Below, one piece after another: positions 37,264 to 46,101 of a stretch of 64,000 nt of DNA. Position 1 is the first letter of the stretch. The number at the start of each line of letters is the position of its first letter. The notes beneath the pieces are model-generated. The model saw only the letters and a program-made list of their open reading frames with translations. It was not told where the DNA came from and searched no databases. Made by a program: the position numbers and the translations under genes. The stretch lies in contig JANQKF010000008.1 of assembly GCA_028281285.1 (NCBI GenBank), positions 62,001-126,000 on the forward strand, given 5' to 3'. Source of the stretch: Cyclobacteriaceae bacterium (GTDB lineage Bacteria; Bacteroidota; Bacteroidia; Cytophagales; Cyclobacteriaceae).

Positions 37264-38124
37264 GTGAACAAGTTTAAAGGTACAGGTGTGGCTCTGGTCA
37301 CACCATTCAATAATAAATTAGAAATTGATTTTGAAGGGTTGAGCGCTTTGCTGGATCACACAACAACAGGAGTTGATTATTTTGTGGTTCAGGGCACAAC
37401 CGGTGAATCGGCAACAACCACCTCACCGGAAAAAGCCAAAATCCTCGAGTTTGTCAAATCCAACAATCCCAGAAACCTACCAATAGTCTATGGCATTGGA
37501 GGCAACAATACTCAAAGTGTCTGTAACCAGCTAGCATCTACTAATCTGGATGGTGTTGACGCCATCCTTTCAGTTAGCCCCTACTACAACAAACCAAGTC
37601 AGGAAGGAATTCTTGAGCATTATTCGAAAATTGCGAAAGAATCTCCCCTGCCAATCATACTCTACAATGTCCCAGGACGAACTATGTCCAACATCGCTGC
37701 CGAAACCACACTTCGATTGGCCGATCATGAAAATATTATTGGAATAAAGGAAGCATCAGGAGATTTGGTTCAGTGTATGACCATAGCTAAAAATAAGCCT
37801 GAGGATTTTCTTTTGATTTCTGGGGATGATCTTCTAACAACGTCTATGATGTCCATTGGTGCAGTTGGGGTTATCTCGGTTTTAGCTAATGCATTTCCAA
37901 AAGAATTTGAGGCAATTGTACACTCTGCTTTAGAGGGTAATTATAAAAAATCGAGATTGGAATCGAGTAAATTTCTTGAGATCAATCCATTAATGTACGA
38001 GGAAAGCAATCCTGTGGGTATTAAAGAGGTTTTACGCCAAAAAGGCATTTGTGGAAACGCTGTAAGACTACCATTACTTTCTGCTAGTCAATCACTTACG
38101 GACCGAATCAGTGATAAGATATAA
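37264..38124 (+). CDS. dapA: 4-hydroxy-tetrahydrodipicolinate synthase
   Basis: A 286-residue TIM-barrel aldolase of the lysine/diaminopimelate pathway that condenses pyruvate with aspartate semialdehyde. The Schiff-base lysine is Lys162 in IIGIKEASGD, the catalytic Tyr is Tyr134 in LYNVPGRT, Arg139 matches the substrate-binding Arg, and GTTGESATT is near residue 44. The start codon is a GTG at 37264, six bases after the DUF6913 stop. The product feeds peptidoglycan and lysine. A strong bidirectional terminator follows. Confidence 0.96.
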   Translation: MNKFKGTGVALVTPFNNKLEIDFEGLSALLDHTTTGVDYFVVQGTTGESATTTSPEKAKILEFVKSNNPRNLPIVYGIGGNNTQSVCNQLASTNLDGVDAILSVSPYYNKPSQEGILEHYSKIAKESPLPIILYNVPGRTMSNIAAETTLRLADHENIIGIKEASGDLVQCMTIAKNKPEDFLLISGDDLLTTSMMSIGAVGVISVLANAFPKEFEAIVHSALEGNYKKSRLESSKFLEINPLMYEESNPVGIKEVLRQKGICGNAVRLPLLSASQSLTDRISDKI

Positions 38125-38137
38125 GTCATAAAAAAAC

Positions 38138-38164
38138 GAAAGGCTAACCAATGGTTAGCCTTTC
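38138..38164. terminator. Bidirectional intrinsic terminator between dapA and histone H1 gene
   Basis: A perfect 12-base stem, 38138-38149 with 38153-38164 (core AGGCTAACC/GGTTAGCCT) around a three-base AAT loop, is preceded by an A7 run and followed by TTC/TTTAT sequence. It serves the plus-strand dapA operon and, read in reverse, the histone H1 gene. Confidence 0.85.
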
Positions 38165-38186
38165 ATTTATAAGCTTTTAGGATTAA

Positions 38187-38363
38187 TTATCCGTTGTTCT
38201 TAATGTTTTGTACATCAACTCTGATGTCTTGAGCCAAGTTTTTCAAAGCTTGCATTCCTTTTCTTACACGAGTACCAGCTGCAGAGTTGCCCTTGTTGTA
38301 GAACTTGTCAAAATCTGCCTCTAAGGAACTTACTAATTCATGTACTTCGCTAAATCTGCTCAT
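38187..38363 (-). CDS. Histone H1-like protein (Hc1 family), 58 residues
   Basis: A short gene encoding 58 residues, starting MSRFSEVHELVSSLEADFDK and containing FYNKGNSAAGTRVRKGMQAL and LAQDIRVDVQN. This matches the small Bacteroidota Hc1/histone H1 proteins, which are basic, helical and bind DNA. It lacks the lysine-rich repeat tail of chlamydial Hc1. Transcription reads toward the terminator shared with dapA. A nucleoid-associated role is inferred from the family. Confidence 0.88.
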   Translation of the reverse strand: MSRFSEVHELVSSLEADFDKFYNKGNSAAGTRVRKGMQALKNLAQDIRVDVQNIKNNG

Positions 38364-38460
38364 ATTAATTGTGTTTTAAGGTTGTGATAATAATGTTTGT
38401 TTATGAAGCAATATAAGCCAAAATGTTCTATAAACAACGATACAGGCACTTTTTTTTGAT

Positions 38461-39711
38461 TTATTCACCAAAAGCAGCGGCCAGTTTTGCGTTTTTATAC
38501 ACACCACTAGTCAGCTTACCTTTAATATCCTCAAATGCCTTGATAGTTTCGTCTACATCTTTCAGTGAATGAGAAGCAGTAGGAATAAGTCTGAGTATAA
38601 TCGTTCCCTTGGGAACAACGGGATAAATCACCACAGAACAGAAAATGTTGTAATTCTCCCTCAAATCCTTACTTAATGAGGCTGCTTCACCAACTGTACC
38701 GTTTAAAACAACCGGTGTGACAGGTGACTGGGTAGTACCTATATCAAAGCCCTTCTCTCGTAGTCCTCCTTGTAAAGCGTTTACGATTGTCCATAGTCTC
38801 TCTCTGTGACTTGGGTCGGTCCTTAGCATTTCAAGTCGCTTCAACACTCCAATGACAAAAGGCATTGGAAGTGATTTGGCGAATATCTGAGAGCGAAGAT
38901 TATATTTCAGATAATGGATGATTTCCCGATTACCAGCAACAAAGGCCCCAATGGCAGCCATTGACTTGGCGAAAGTAGAGAAATAGACATCTATCTCATC
39001 CTGACAATCCAGCTCTTCTCCAGCACCTGCTCCTGTTGGCCCCATGGTTCCAAAACCATGCGCATCGTCAACAAAAAGCCTGAACTGGTATTTCTTTTTT
39101 AATTCTCCAATCTCTCTAAGCTTACCAAGGTTACCTGACATACCAAAGACACCTTCAGTAATCACAAGGATTCCTCCTCCGGTTTCGTTAGTCAGTTTCG
39201 TTGCCCTTTCAAGTTGCTTTTCAAGATTTTCAATATCGTTATGAGGGAAAACAAATCGTTTACCCATGTGAAGTCTAACTCCATCAATTATGCAAGCATG
39301 AGATTCAGCATCGTAAACGATGACATCCTTCCTATCAACCAAGGCATCAATAATAGATAATACGCCCTGATAGCCATAGTTCAGTAAGAGTCCGGCATCT
39401 TTACTTACAAATTCAGCCAATTCCTGCTCAAGCTGTTCATGGTACTTTGTATTACCAGACATCATCCTGGCTCCCATGGGATAAGCAAGTCCCCAATCCC
39501 TGGCAGCATCTGCATCCGCTTTTCTTACTTCAGGTTGATTGGCAAGTCCCAAGTAGTTGTTCAAACTCCAGGTAAGTACCTCTCGCCCCATAAACTCCAT
39601 TCTAGGTGCTATTTCCCCTTCCAATTTTGGAAACATGAAGTAGCCTTCTGAAATCTCCGAGTGTTTCCCTAGAGGTCCCTGATCGGCCAGCAGTTTTTCA
39701 AATAAATCCAA
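38461..39711 (-). CDS. Alpha-oxoamine synthase, probable serine palmitoyltransferase
   Basis: A 416-residue PLP enzyme of the AOS family (serine palmitoyltransferase, KBL, AONS, ALAS). The PLP lysine is Lys249 in STFAKSMAAIGAFV, the ring-stacking His is His138 in DAESHACIIDG, and DDAHGFGTMG lies at 215-224. The N-terminal TWSLNNYLGLANQPEV pattern and length resemble Bacteroidota enzymes that make 3-ketosphinganine from serine and palmitoyl-CoA, in line with sphingolipid production in this phylum. Glycine C-acetyltransferase or AONS remain possible because no neighbouring gene settles the substrate. A well-formed promoter lies upstream. Confidence 0.78.
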   Translation of the reverse strand: MDLFEKLLADQGPLGKHSEISEGYFMFPKLEGEIAPRMEFMGREVLTWSLNNYLGLANQPEVRKADADAARDWGLAYPMGARMMSGNTKYHEQLEQELAEFVSKDAGLLLNYGYQGVLSIIDALVDRKDVIVYDAESHACIIDGVRLHMGKRFVFPHNDIENLEKQLERATKLTNETGGGILVITEGVFGMSGNLGKLREIGELKKKYQFRLFVDDAHGFGTMGPTGAGAGEELDCQDEIDVYFSTFAKSMAAIGAFVAGNREIIHYLKYNLRSQIFAKSLPMPFVIGVLKRLEMLRTDPSHRERLWTIVNALQGGLREKGFDIGTTQSPVTPVVLNGTVGEAASLSKDLRENYNIFCSVVIYPVVPKGTIILRLIPTASHSLKDVDETIKAFEDIKGKLTSGVYKNAKLAAAFGE

Positions 39712-39758
39712 TTCCTAACGTCTTTAATTACTAAAAATTAGCCCCGTAAATAAGGAGG

Positions 39759-39790
39759 CAAAGGTAATACTATAAAGACCATTTATCAAA
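39759..39790 (-). promoter_or_regulatory. Bacteroidota-type promoter for the oxoamine synthase gene
   Basis: On the minus strand TTTG (39790-39787) is followed after 20 bases by TACCTTTG (39766-39759). Both elements fit the TTTG / TAnnTTTG -33/-7 consensus exactly and the spacing is in the expected 19-21 range. The leader before the ATG at 39711 would be about 40 bases. This is the best promoter found in the window. Confidence 0.7.
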
Positions 39791-39862
39791 AAAAGACGCT
39801 TTTATATGCACTCTAAAGCTTAGATTTTATGCGAATATTAATTAGCATTGTATCCCCAAAAA

Positions 39863-41371
39863 ATGGCTTTTGGAATGACTAAAATCTCAAAAATTCTTGT
39901 CGCTAATCGTGGCGAAATTGCCTTGCGAGTAATGAGGACTGCTCGCGAAATGGAAATACTAACGGTGGCCATCTACAGCGATGCGGATCGGGACTCCCCT
40001 CATGTCCGTTATGCAGATGAAGCGGTGAACGTAGGACCTCCCCCATCAAATGAGTCTTATCTGGATATAAACAAAATAGTCAAAGTTTGTAAAGACCTTA
40101 ATGTCGATGCTGTACACCCAGGCTACGGCTTTCTTTCTGAAAATGCTGATTTCGCTAAAGCACTCAAGGAAAACGATATCATCTTCATTGGACCGTCCGC
40201 TGAGGCAATAAAGGTCATGGGTAGCAAATTGGCGGCTAAGGAGGCCGTTGCAAAATATGATGTACCAATGGTCCCGGGTGTCAACCATGCTGTGACTTCT
40301 CCTTCGGAAGCGATTGAAATAGCCAAAAAGGTTGGACTACCGGTGCTGATTAAGGCCAGTGCCGGAGGTGGTGGTAAGGGTATGCGAGTGGTGGAAAACA
40401 TCGAGGAACTTCCTGAACAAATGGAGCGGGCAATAAGTGAAGCACTTTCTGCATTCGGTGACGGTTCTGTTTTTGTAGAAAAATTCATCACTTCACCACG
40501 GCATATTGAGATACAAGTTCTGGGAGATCAACACGGCAACCTTGTTTACTTGTTTGAAAGGGAGTGTTCAATTCAAAGAAGGCACCAAAAAGTGATTGAA
40601 GAAGCTCCATCTGCCATCCTGACTCCTGAAAAAAGGAAGGCTATGGGCGAAGCTGCAATTGGTGTAGCCAAGTCTTGCGGATACTATGGAGCCGGAACCG
40701 TTGAATTCATTGTAGACGAAAATCTTGATTTCTTCTTCCTTGAGATGAATACTCGACTACAGGTTGAACACCCAGTTACAGAGGAGATCACGGGAATTGA
40801 TCTCGTCAAGGAACAAATAAAAGTTGCTGAAGGGCAAGAACTCGGTTTTAAACAAGAGGACCTGGAAATAAATGGTCATTCAATTGAAGTAAGAGTCTAT
40901 GCTGAAGACCCAAAAAATAATTTCTTGCCGGACATTGGAACATTAAAAAACTACAGACGTCCACAAGGGCCAGGTATCAGGGTTGATGATGGATTCGAGC
41001 AAGGTATGGAAATTCCTATCTATTATGATCCTATGATTGCCAAGTTGGTGGTAAAAGGCGATAATCGCACTCAGGCAATCAAAAGAATGATCAGGGCAAT
41101 TGATGAGTACGAAATTACCGGAATCACCACGACTCTTGAGTTTTGCAAATATGTTCTCAATCATGAGGCCTTTATATCAGGCAATTTCGATACAAAATTT
41201 GTTGAGAGATATTTTACACCTGAAAAGCTAGACTCTACGGATCATGAGGCAGAAAAATTGGCTGCAATCATTGCCATTAAGACTTTGGACAACCTGCCAA
41301 CAATAAATGGCTCCTCTCAAATCAAGTCTAATGGTATGGCAAGCAAGTGGAAGAGTAGATTGAAAGACTAG
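39863..41371 (+). CDS. accC: Biotin carboxylase (acetyl/acyl-CoA carboxylase subunit)
   Basis: An ATP-grasp biotin carboxylase that carboxylates the biotin of a carrier protein using bicarbonate and ATP. Motifs: KILVANRGEIALRVMR, VHPGYGFLSENADFA, the glycine-rich ATP loop ASAGGGGKGMR, ERECSIQRRHQK and EMNTRLQVEHPVTEE. From the ATG at 39863 it has 502 residues, about 50 longer than E. coli AccC, as in many Bacteroidota. A TTG at 39848 and an ATG at 39875 are alternative starts; 39863 is preferred because of the A-rich sequence just before it. No accB or carboxyltransferase gene adjoins it. Confidence 0.92.
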   Translation: MAFGMTKISKILVANRGEIALRVMRTAREMEILTVAIYSDADRDSPHVRYADEAVNVGPPPSNESYLDINKIVKVCKDLNVDAVHPGYGFLSENADFAKALKENDIIFIGPSAEAIKVMGSKLAAKEAVAKYDVPMVPGVNHAVTSPSEAIEIAKKVGLPVLIKASAGGGGKGMRVVENIEELPEQMERAISEALSAFGDGSVFVEKFITSPRHIEIQVLGDQHGNLVYLFERECSIQRRHQKVIEEAPSAILTPEKRKAMGEAAIGVAKSCGYYGAGTVEFIVDENLDFFFLEMNTRLQVEHPVTEEITGIDLVKEQIKVAEGQELGFKQEDLEINGHSIEVRVYAEDPKNNFLPDIGTLKNYRRPQGPGIRVDDGFEQGMEIPIYYDPMIAKLVVKGDNRTQAIKRMIRAIDEYEITGITTTLEFCKYVLNHEAFISGNFDTKFVERYFTPEKLDSTDHEAEKLAAIIAIKTLDNLPTINGSSQIKSNGMASKWKSRLKD

Positions 41372-41375
41372 GTTA

Positions 41376-42671
41376 ATGGCAGTAATCAAACCACTTAGAG
41401 CCTGGAGGTATAATCCTGAGCTATCCAAGAATATTGACCAACTCACATCACCCCTATTTGATGTGGTTTCTGAAAAGCAACGTCAACGGCTGTACAACAA
41501 TGAGTTTAATAGTATTCACTTGTCGGTCCCTAAAGTTTCAAACGGTGAAGTGGCCGCTATTCTTGATTCATGGAAGAGTAAAGGAATCATTCTACAGGAT
41601 GCGCTACCGGGGATTTATGTTTATTATCAACATTTTACCCTTCCGGGAAGCAAGGAACCAAGAACTAGAAAAGGGTTTATTTGCAATATTAAAGCCACGC
41701 ATTGGGATGATGGTGATATTCTCAGACATGAAAATACGATGCCACACTCCGTCAATGATCGTCTTAAAGTTGTTGAAGATACACAGCTGAATGTCAGCGC
41801 AACCCATGGCCTGTATTTCGACCCCAAATTTGAATTGGAGAAATATATGGATGAAAGTATGTTGAGTCCAATCTATGAAACTGAAGATTACCAGGGTGTT
41901 CGGGACGTACTTTCGGTGATACAGGATCGTGATGTCATTAAGAAATTTGTACAACTAATTGCCCCACAGAAAATAATTCTGGCTGACGGACATCACCGCT
42001 ATGAAGGGTCTATGCTTTACAAGCAGAAGATGAAAAAAGCCAACCCAAACCATACAGGAGATGAAGCTTACAATTATCACTTAATGTACTTGACTAATGG
42101 AGAATCTGATGACCTTAGAATTCTTCCCACGCATCGAGTGATCTCAGGCATTTCGGCATTTGACAAAGAGCAATTTCTTAAACGTTTGAGTGAATACTTC
42201 ATCCTGAAACCTGTTGATAATCCCAATGATATCAATGAAATAATTCTCGGGAAGAAGTGGGCTTTCGGATTGTTATTTGGTGACGAAGCGGTTAAAGTTG
42301 AGTTGAAACCGGAAGCACACAAATTACTTTCATGGAATTTTCCAGATCAGATCAAGGAACTAGACCTCACTGTGATGCACTATTTCATCATTGAAAAAGG
42401 GCTGGGTATCCCCGGAAAAGAACACAGAAACTCAAGAAGCATAACGTTTGAACGAAATTTCGCCAATTGTCTGTCGAAAACGATAAAGGGAGATGCGCAG
42501 TTAGCTATAATCACACAAGAAATTGGAATGGACGAAGTAAAAAAAGTCTGTTATTCAGGTTATACACTACCTCAAAAATCCACCTATTTTTATCCAAAGA
42601 CTATTTGCGGTTATCTTTTCAGCTCAATCAAGCAGAATGAATTTGAATTATCAATTGATCCTGGCTTCTAA
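41376..42671 (+). CDS. DUF1015 family protein
   Basis: A 431-residue cytoplasmic protein of the conserved but uncharacterised DUF1015 family. The N-terminal IKPLRAWRYNPEL and the central ILADGHHRYEGSMLYKQKM (about residues 199-217) are family landmarks; the DGHHRYE motif looks like a catalytic or metal-binding site. It starts four bases after the biotin carboxylase and its end overlaps maf by 35 bases, so the three are probably an operon. A biochemical role cannot be stated. Confidence 0.85.
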   Translation: MAVIKPLRAWRYNPELSKNIDQLTSPLFDVVSEKQRQRLYNNEFNSIHLSVPKVSNGEVAAILDSWKSKGIILQDALPGIYVYYQHFTLPGSKEPRTRKGFICNIKATHWDDGDILRHENTMPHSVNDRLKVVEDTQLNVSATHGLYFDPKFELEKYMDESMLSPIYETEDYQGVRDVLSVIQDRDVIKKFVQLIAPQKIILADGHHRYEGSMLYKQKMKKANPNHTGDEAYNYHLMYLTNGESDDLRILPTHRVISGISAFDKEQFLKRLSEYFILKPVDNPNDINEIILGKKWAFGLLFGDEAVKVELKPEAHKLLSWNFPDQIKELDLTVMHYFIIEKGLGIPGKEHRNSRSITFERNFANCLSKTIKGDAQLAIITQEIGMDEVKKVCYSGYTLPQKSTYFYPKTICGYLFSSIKQNEFELSIDPGF

Positions 42672-43215
42672 TTCTCCAAGAAGAAAATCATTACTGGAAG
42701 AATTAGGCCTTGATTTTGTTGTTCGCACTAAATCCATCGATGAATCTTACCCACAAGATCTAAATCCGGAAAAGGTACCGGAATACCTCGCTAGAAAAAA
42801 AGCTCATTCTTACGAATTAAATAGCAACGAACTCCTAATCGCAGCAGATACTGTAGTCATTGAAGGGCAAGAGATATTGGGTAAACCAGCGGATAATTCT
42901 GAGGCTCGTTCAATCTTAAAAAGACTATCTGGAAAAAATCACCAGGTGGTTACAGGAGTTTGTATCAGATCATTTGACATGGAAATAAGCTTCTCCGTGA
43001 CAACGCAGGTGTTCTTTAAAAAATTGGAAGAGGCAGAAATTAACTTGTATGTGCAAAGATTCAGTCCACTGGATAAGGCGGGCGGCTATGGCATTCAGGA
43101 ATGGATTGGAATGATCGGGATTGAGCGAATTGTAGGGGATTATTATAATGTGGTTGGTTTACCTCTGAATTCCTTGTGGGAAGCCTTAAAAAAATTCAAT
43201 AAAAAAGGGAGCTAA
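42637..43215 (+). CDS. maf: Maf-like nucleotide pyrophosphatase
   Basis: A 192-residue Maf/Ham1-fold protein that hydrolyses non-canonical or modified nucleoside triphosphates. Signatures are LILASNSPRRKSLLEELGL (8-26), the catalytic LLIAADTVVIEG (66-77) and DKAGGYGIQEW near 145. The only ATG ahead of the first motif lies 35 bases inside the end of the DUF1015 gene, so the overlap seems real. A terminator includes the stop codon. Confidence 0.94.
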   Translation: MNLNYQLILASNSPRRKSLLEELGLDFVVRTKSIDESYPQDLNPEKVPEYLARKKAHSYELNSNELLIAADTVVIEGQEILGKPADNSEARSILKRLSGKNHQVVTGVCIRSFDMEISFSVTTQVFFKKLEEAEINLYVQRFSPLDKAGGYGIQEWIGMIGIERIVGDYYNVVGLPLNSLWEALKKFNKKGS

Positions 43216-43227
43216 TAAGCTCCCTTT
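43204..43227. terminator. Bidirectional terminator between maf and the efflux adaptor gene
   Basis: A perfect 10-base stem (43204-43213 with 43218-43227, AAAGGGAGCT/AGCTCCCTTT) with an AATA loop spans the maf stop codon. It is flanked by A-rich sequence on the left, so it can also end the minus-strand efflux operon whose last stop is at 43250. Confidence 0.8.
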
Positions 43228-43249
43228 CAATTCTTGGATTTCCCAGATC

Positions 43250-44635
43250 TTAATTGGTAGTAGCCGAGCCAGAAGTAACATTCTTTTTCTTGGCCTGTTC
43301 TTCAATTTCATCACCTTCCTTAATTCGTTTAGAGACAACGAAAAACGGACCCGAAACCACAACATCACCTTCGCTCAATCCTTCCAGAATTTCAATGTTA
43401 TCATAGTCACTAATTCCAGTCTTGACTTCCACCATCTTGGCTTTACCACCATTATTTACAAAAACGACTTCCTTGATCTCGTCATCTTTTGAGTTACCTG
43501 AGTTATTAGATACCTGAACAGATTCAGAATCCGAATTGCCGAACCCATTTCTCAATTGAGCAGGAGTTCTGGTTGTGACAGCCGAAAGCGGTACGGAAAG
43601 CGCATTATTCTTAGTGGTCGTTACAATCTCAACACTGGCAGTCATACCAGGCCTGAATGGTGAAGGACCTTGAATCTCAGAAAGCAAATCCTGAAAGGAC
43701 TCATTTAATATTTGAATCTCTACCTTGAATTCTGTTACCGCATCCGCAGAGGCCTTTGGGTTAGCTGTATTGGCTATTGATGTAACAACCCCTCGAAAGT
43801 CTCTGTCCATATAGGTATAGGAGTCAACATCAATTATGGTCGTATCTCCTTCGTTTACCCTAATTATATCATTCTCATTGACGTCAACCTCAACTTGCAT
43901 TTTGGTCAAATCCGCAATTCGCATCATCTCCGTACCTGCCATTTGCTGAGTTCCTACCACTCTTTCACCTTTTTCAACATCCAGTTTCGAAATTGTTCCG
44001 GAAGCTGGAGCTCTTAGTACCGTTAGCCTGACGTTCTCTTCTGCTTCTGCTACGGTGGCTCGGCTGGACTTTACAATAAACTCAGCGGCCTTAACACTTT
44101 CTACTGAAGCATTATAATTCTCCAAAGCAACTTCATAGTTAGCCTTGGCGGTTTCATAATCAGCATCAGAAATTACATTTTCCTTCCTTAGCTTTTCCTG
44201 TCGCTTGAATGCCAGCTCAGCTTGAGTCAACTGCGCTTTACTGCGCGACCTGGAGGCCTTGCTTGAAGCCAGATTGGCCAATTGTTGATTCAAATTTGCC
44301 CTGGTTCGATCCAGTGCCGATTGAAGGTTATCGGGTCGAATCTTAGCCAAAATCATACCTTCATTGACAAAATCTCCTTCCTCAACATTCAGTTCAATAA
44401 TCTCTCCAGCCACATCTGGACTAATGATGATTTCAGTAACGGGCTGAACAACACCCGAAGCCGTAACTTTTTCAACGATTGTCTGTTTGGAAACATCAGC
44501 CAATTGAACTTTCAAAGTTTTCGGCTGACCAATCAATCCCGCCTTATTCGCTCCAATGAGTGCTATCAGTATCACGACCACGAGAATGGTCAGTATCCAT
44601 AATCCTCTATTGGACTTCTTTTTTGCTTTTGCCAT
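43250..44635 (-). CDS. HlyD/MacA-type periplasmic adaptor of an efflux system
   Basis: A 461-residue membrane fusion protein. One N-terminal membrane helix (about 11-29) is followed by a biotinyl-lipoyl half motif (VVQPVTEIIISPDVAGEIIEL), a long alpha-hairpin (about 110-205, rich in Ala, Glu and Lys) and beta-barrel domains. TVLRAPASGTISKLDVEKGE completes the lipoyl domain. It would bridge an inner-membrane pump and TolC-like channel. The TolC gene is immediately upstream (one base apart), but no pump gene is adjacent; the tandem MacB-like permeases at 55-60 kb are possible partners. Confidence 0.9.
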   Translation of the reverse strand: MAKAKKKSNRGLWILTILVVVILIALIGANKAGLIGQPKTLKVQLADVSKQTIVEKVTASGVVQPVTEIIISPDVAGEIIELNVEEGDFVNEGMILAKIRPDNLQSALDRTRANLNQQLANLASSKASRSRSKAQLTQAELAFKRQEKLRKENVISDADYETAKANYEVALENYNASVESVKAAEFIVKSSRATVAEAEENVRLTVLRAPASGTISKLDVEKGERVVGTQQMAGTEMMRIADLTKMQVEVDVNENDIIRVNEGDTTIIDVDSYTYMDRDFRGVVTSIANTANPKASADAVTEFKVEIQILNESFQDLLSEIQGPSPFRPGMTASVEIVTTTKNNALSVPLSAVTTRTPAQLRNGFGNSDSESVQVSNNSGNSKDDEIKEVVFVNNGGKAKMVEVKTGISDYDNIEILEGLSEGDVVVSGPFFVVSKRIKEGDEIEEQAKKKNVTSGSATTN

Positions 44636-44636
44636 C

Positions 44637-46091
44637 TTAATCTAAGGTAATAGGGTTGCCTAAATAAAAATCTAAAATTGTTACTCTAAATATGTATTCA
44701 TACTTGCTTCGAACAAGATCTGTTCTTGCTGCAAATAGGTTATTGCTGGCTACTTGATATTCCACGAAATTGGCATCACCAACGTTGTATCTTTCTTCTG
44801 TAGCTCTGAAAGTTTCTTCTAAAGCCTGAACTCTTTTTTCGGTGGCTTCATAGGACTTCAATCCTGCCAGAGCGCTGTTATATGCACTCTCGATATTTTG
44901 ACGTAATGTGTTTCGCGCATTCATTGCAGTGATCTCAGCCCGCTGCTTTGTAATCTGTGCACGCTGCAAATTGGCCCTATTGGAAAATCTTGTGAAAATT
45001 GGAACATTCAAATTCAATGAAATTGACTGCCCAAGGTTGTCACTGAATTGGTCTGCCAACGCATAATCAGGAGAGGTAACCGGTACCGTTTGAACAGAAG
45101 GTAGTGTGAATACCGGGGTATTAGTTCCTTGAACCACTCCTATCTGTTGAGCAGGGACTACAACTTCCTGTGAACCGAGGAATTGTTGTGCTCTATCTGA
45201 ATAATTGGTAGAAATACTACCGTTAAGGCTAAGAGATGGATAGAAAGCGCCTTTGGCAATTTTCACTCCAACATCACTACTCTGTACGCCTAAATCCGCA
45301 CTCTTGATTTCAGGCTGATTGTTTACAGCAACCTCATAAATTTCCGAAGGCTTCTGAAGACCCATGGCAATATCCGCAACCTCAATTTCAGGGGCCACTA
45401 TGTCCAATTCCAGATTTGCAGGCATTTGCATGGACTGCTTTAGGTTCAAAAGAGAAATATTCAGATTGTTCTCCGCATTGACCACATTAACCTCATTTGT
45501 TGCTTTTTGAGACTCTAAATCAAGCTGTGCTGTAAGTCTTGCTGAACCCGCTTCTACAAGCTTCTTGGTCCTTTCAAGCTGATCGGCCGATACTTGAAGC
45601 TGATAGCGCGCATTCTCTAGCTGTTCCTTATTTAAAAGAACATTGAGAAAATTAGTAGCCACTGTGAGCCCAATGTCATTCTTTCCTTTTTGCAAATCAT
45701 GCTCACTAGCTTCAAGGTTTAGCTCATTTCTTTTTATGGTATTTCTGAGTATACCTCCTCGTGACAGTGTAACAGAGCTATTCGCGGAAAAGCCACCACT
45801 TAGGAAATCACTGCTTATAAATGAGTTAGTTACCGGGTCAATTGTTCTACCAAATGACTTACCCATCTGACCACCGGCATTTAAGCTTGGCAGCATTGCA
45901 AATTTCGATTCCTTCAGGCTGATTTCATTGCTCCGAAGGTTCAATTCATTGCTTCGAATTGACAGGTTGTTTTCCCAAGCATAGTTGATGCATTCCTGTA
46001 ACGTCCATTGACGGGTAGTGCCCTGTCCAAAAGACATTACCGTCATGAAGACGCCTATCAGACTTAGATAAATTTTCTTCTTTAAGACCAT
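44637..46091 (-). CDS. TolC family outer-membrane efflux channel
   Basis: From the ATG at 46091 the protein has 484 residues and a clean signal peptide (MVLKKKIYLSLIGVFMTVMS, then FGQ). A longer frame starts at 46112 but overlaps sdaAB by 11 bases. The mature protein has the duplicated OEP pattern of TolC: WTLQECINYAWENNLSIR at the start, long coiled helices with NLRSNEISLKESKFAMLPSL, and matching second-half helices near 380-470. It works with the adaptor encoded one base downstream to export substrates across the outer membrane. Confidence 0.92.
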   Translation of the reverse strand: MVLKKKIYLSLIGVFMTVMSFGQGTTRQWTLQECINYAWENNLSIRSNELNLRSNEISLKESKFAMLPSLNAGGQMGKSFGRTIDPVTNSFISSDFLSGGFSANSSVTLSRGGILRNTIKRNELNLEASEHDLQKGKNDIGLTVATNFLNVLLNKEQLENARYQLQVSADQLERTKKLVEAGSARLTAQLDLESQKATNEVNVVNAENNLNISLLNLKQSMQMPANLELDIVAPEIEVADIAMGLQKPSEIYEVAVNNQPEIKSADLGVQSSDVGVKIAKGAFYPSLSLNGSISTNYSDRAQQFLGSQEVVVPAQQIGVVQGTNTPVFTLPSVQTVPVTSPDYALADQFSDNLGQSISLNLNVPIFTRFSNRANLQRAQITKQRAEITAMNARNTLRQNIESAYNSALAGLKSYEATEKRVQALEETFRATEERYNVGDANFVEYQVASNNLFAARTDLVRSKYEYIFRVTILDFYLGNPITLD

Positions 46092-46101
46092 TGTTGTCGT
46101 T

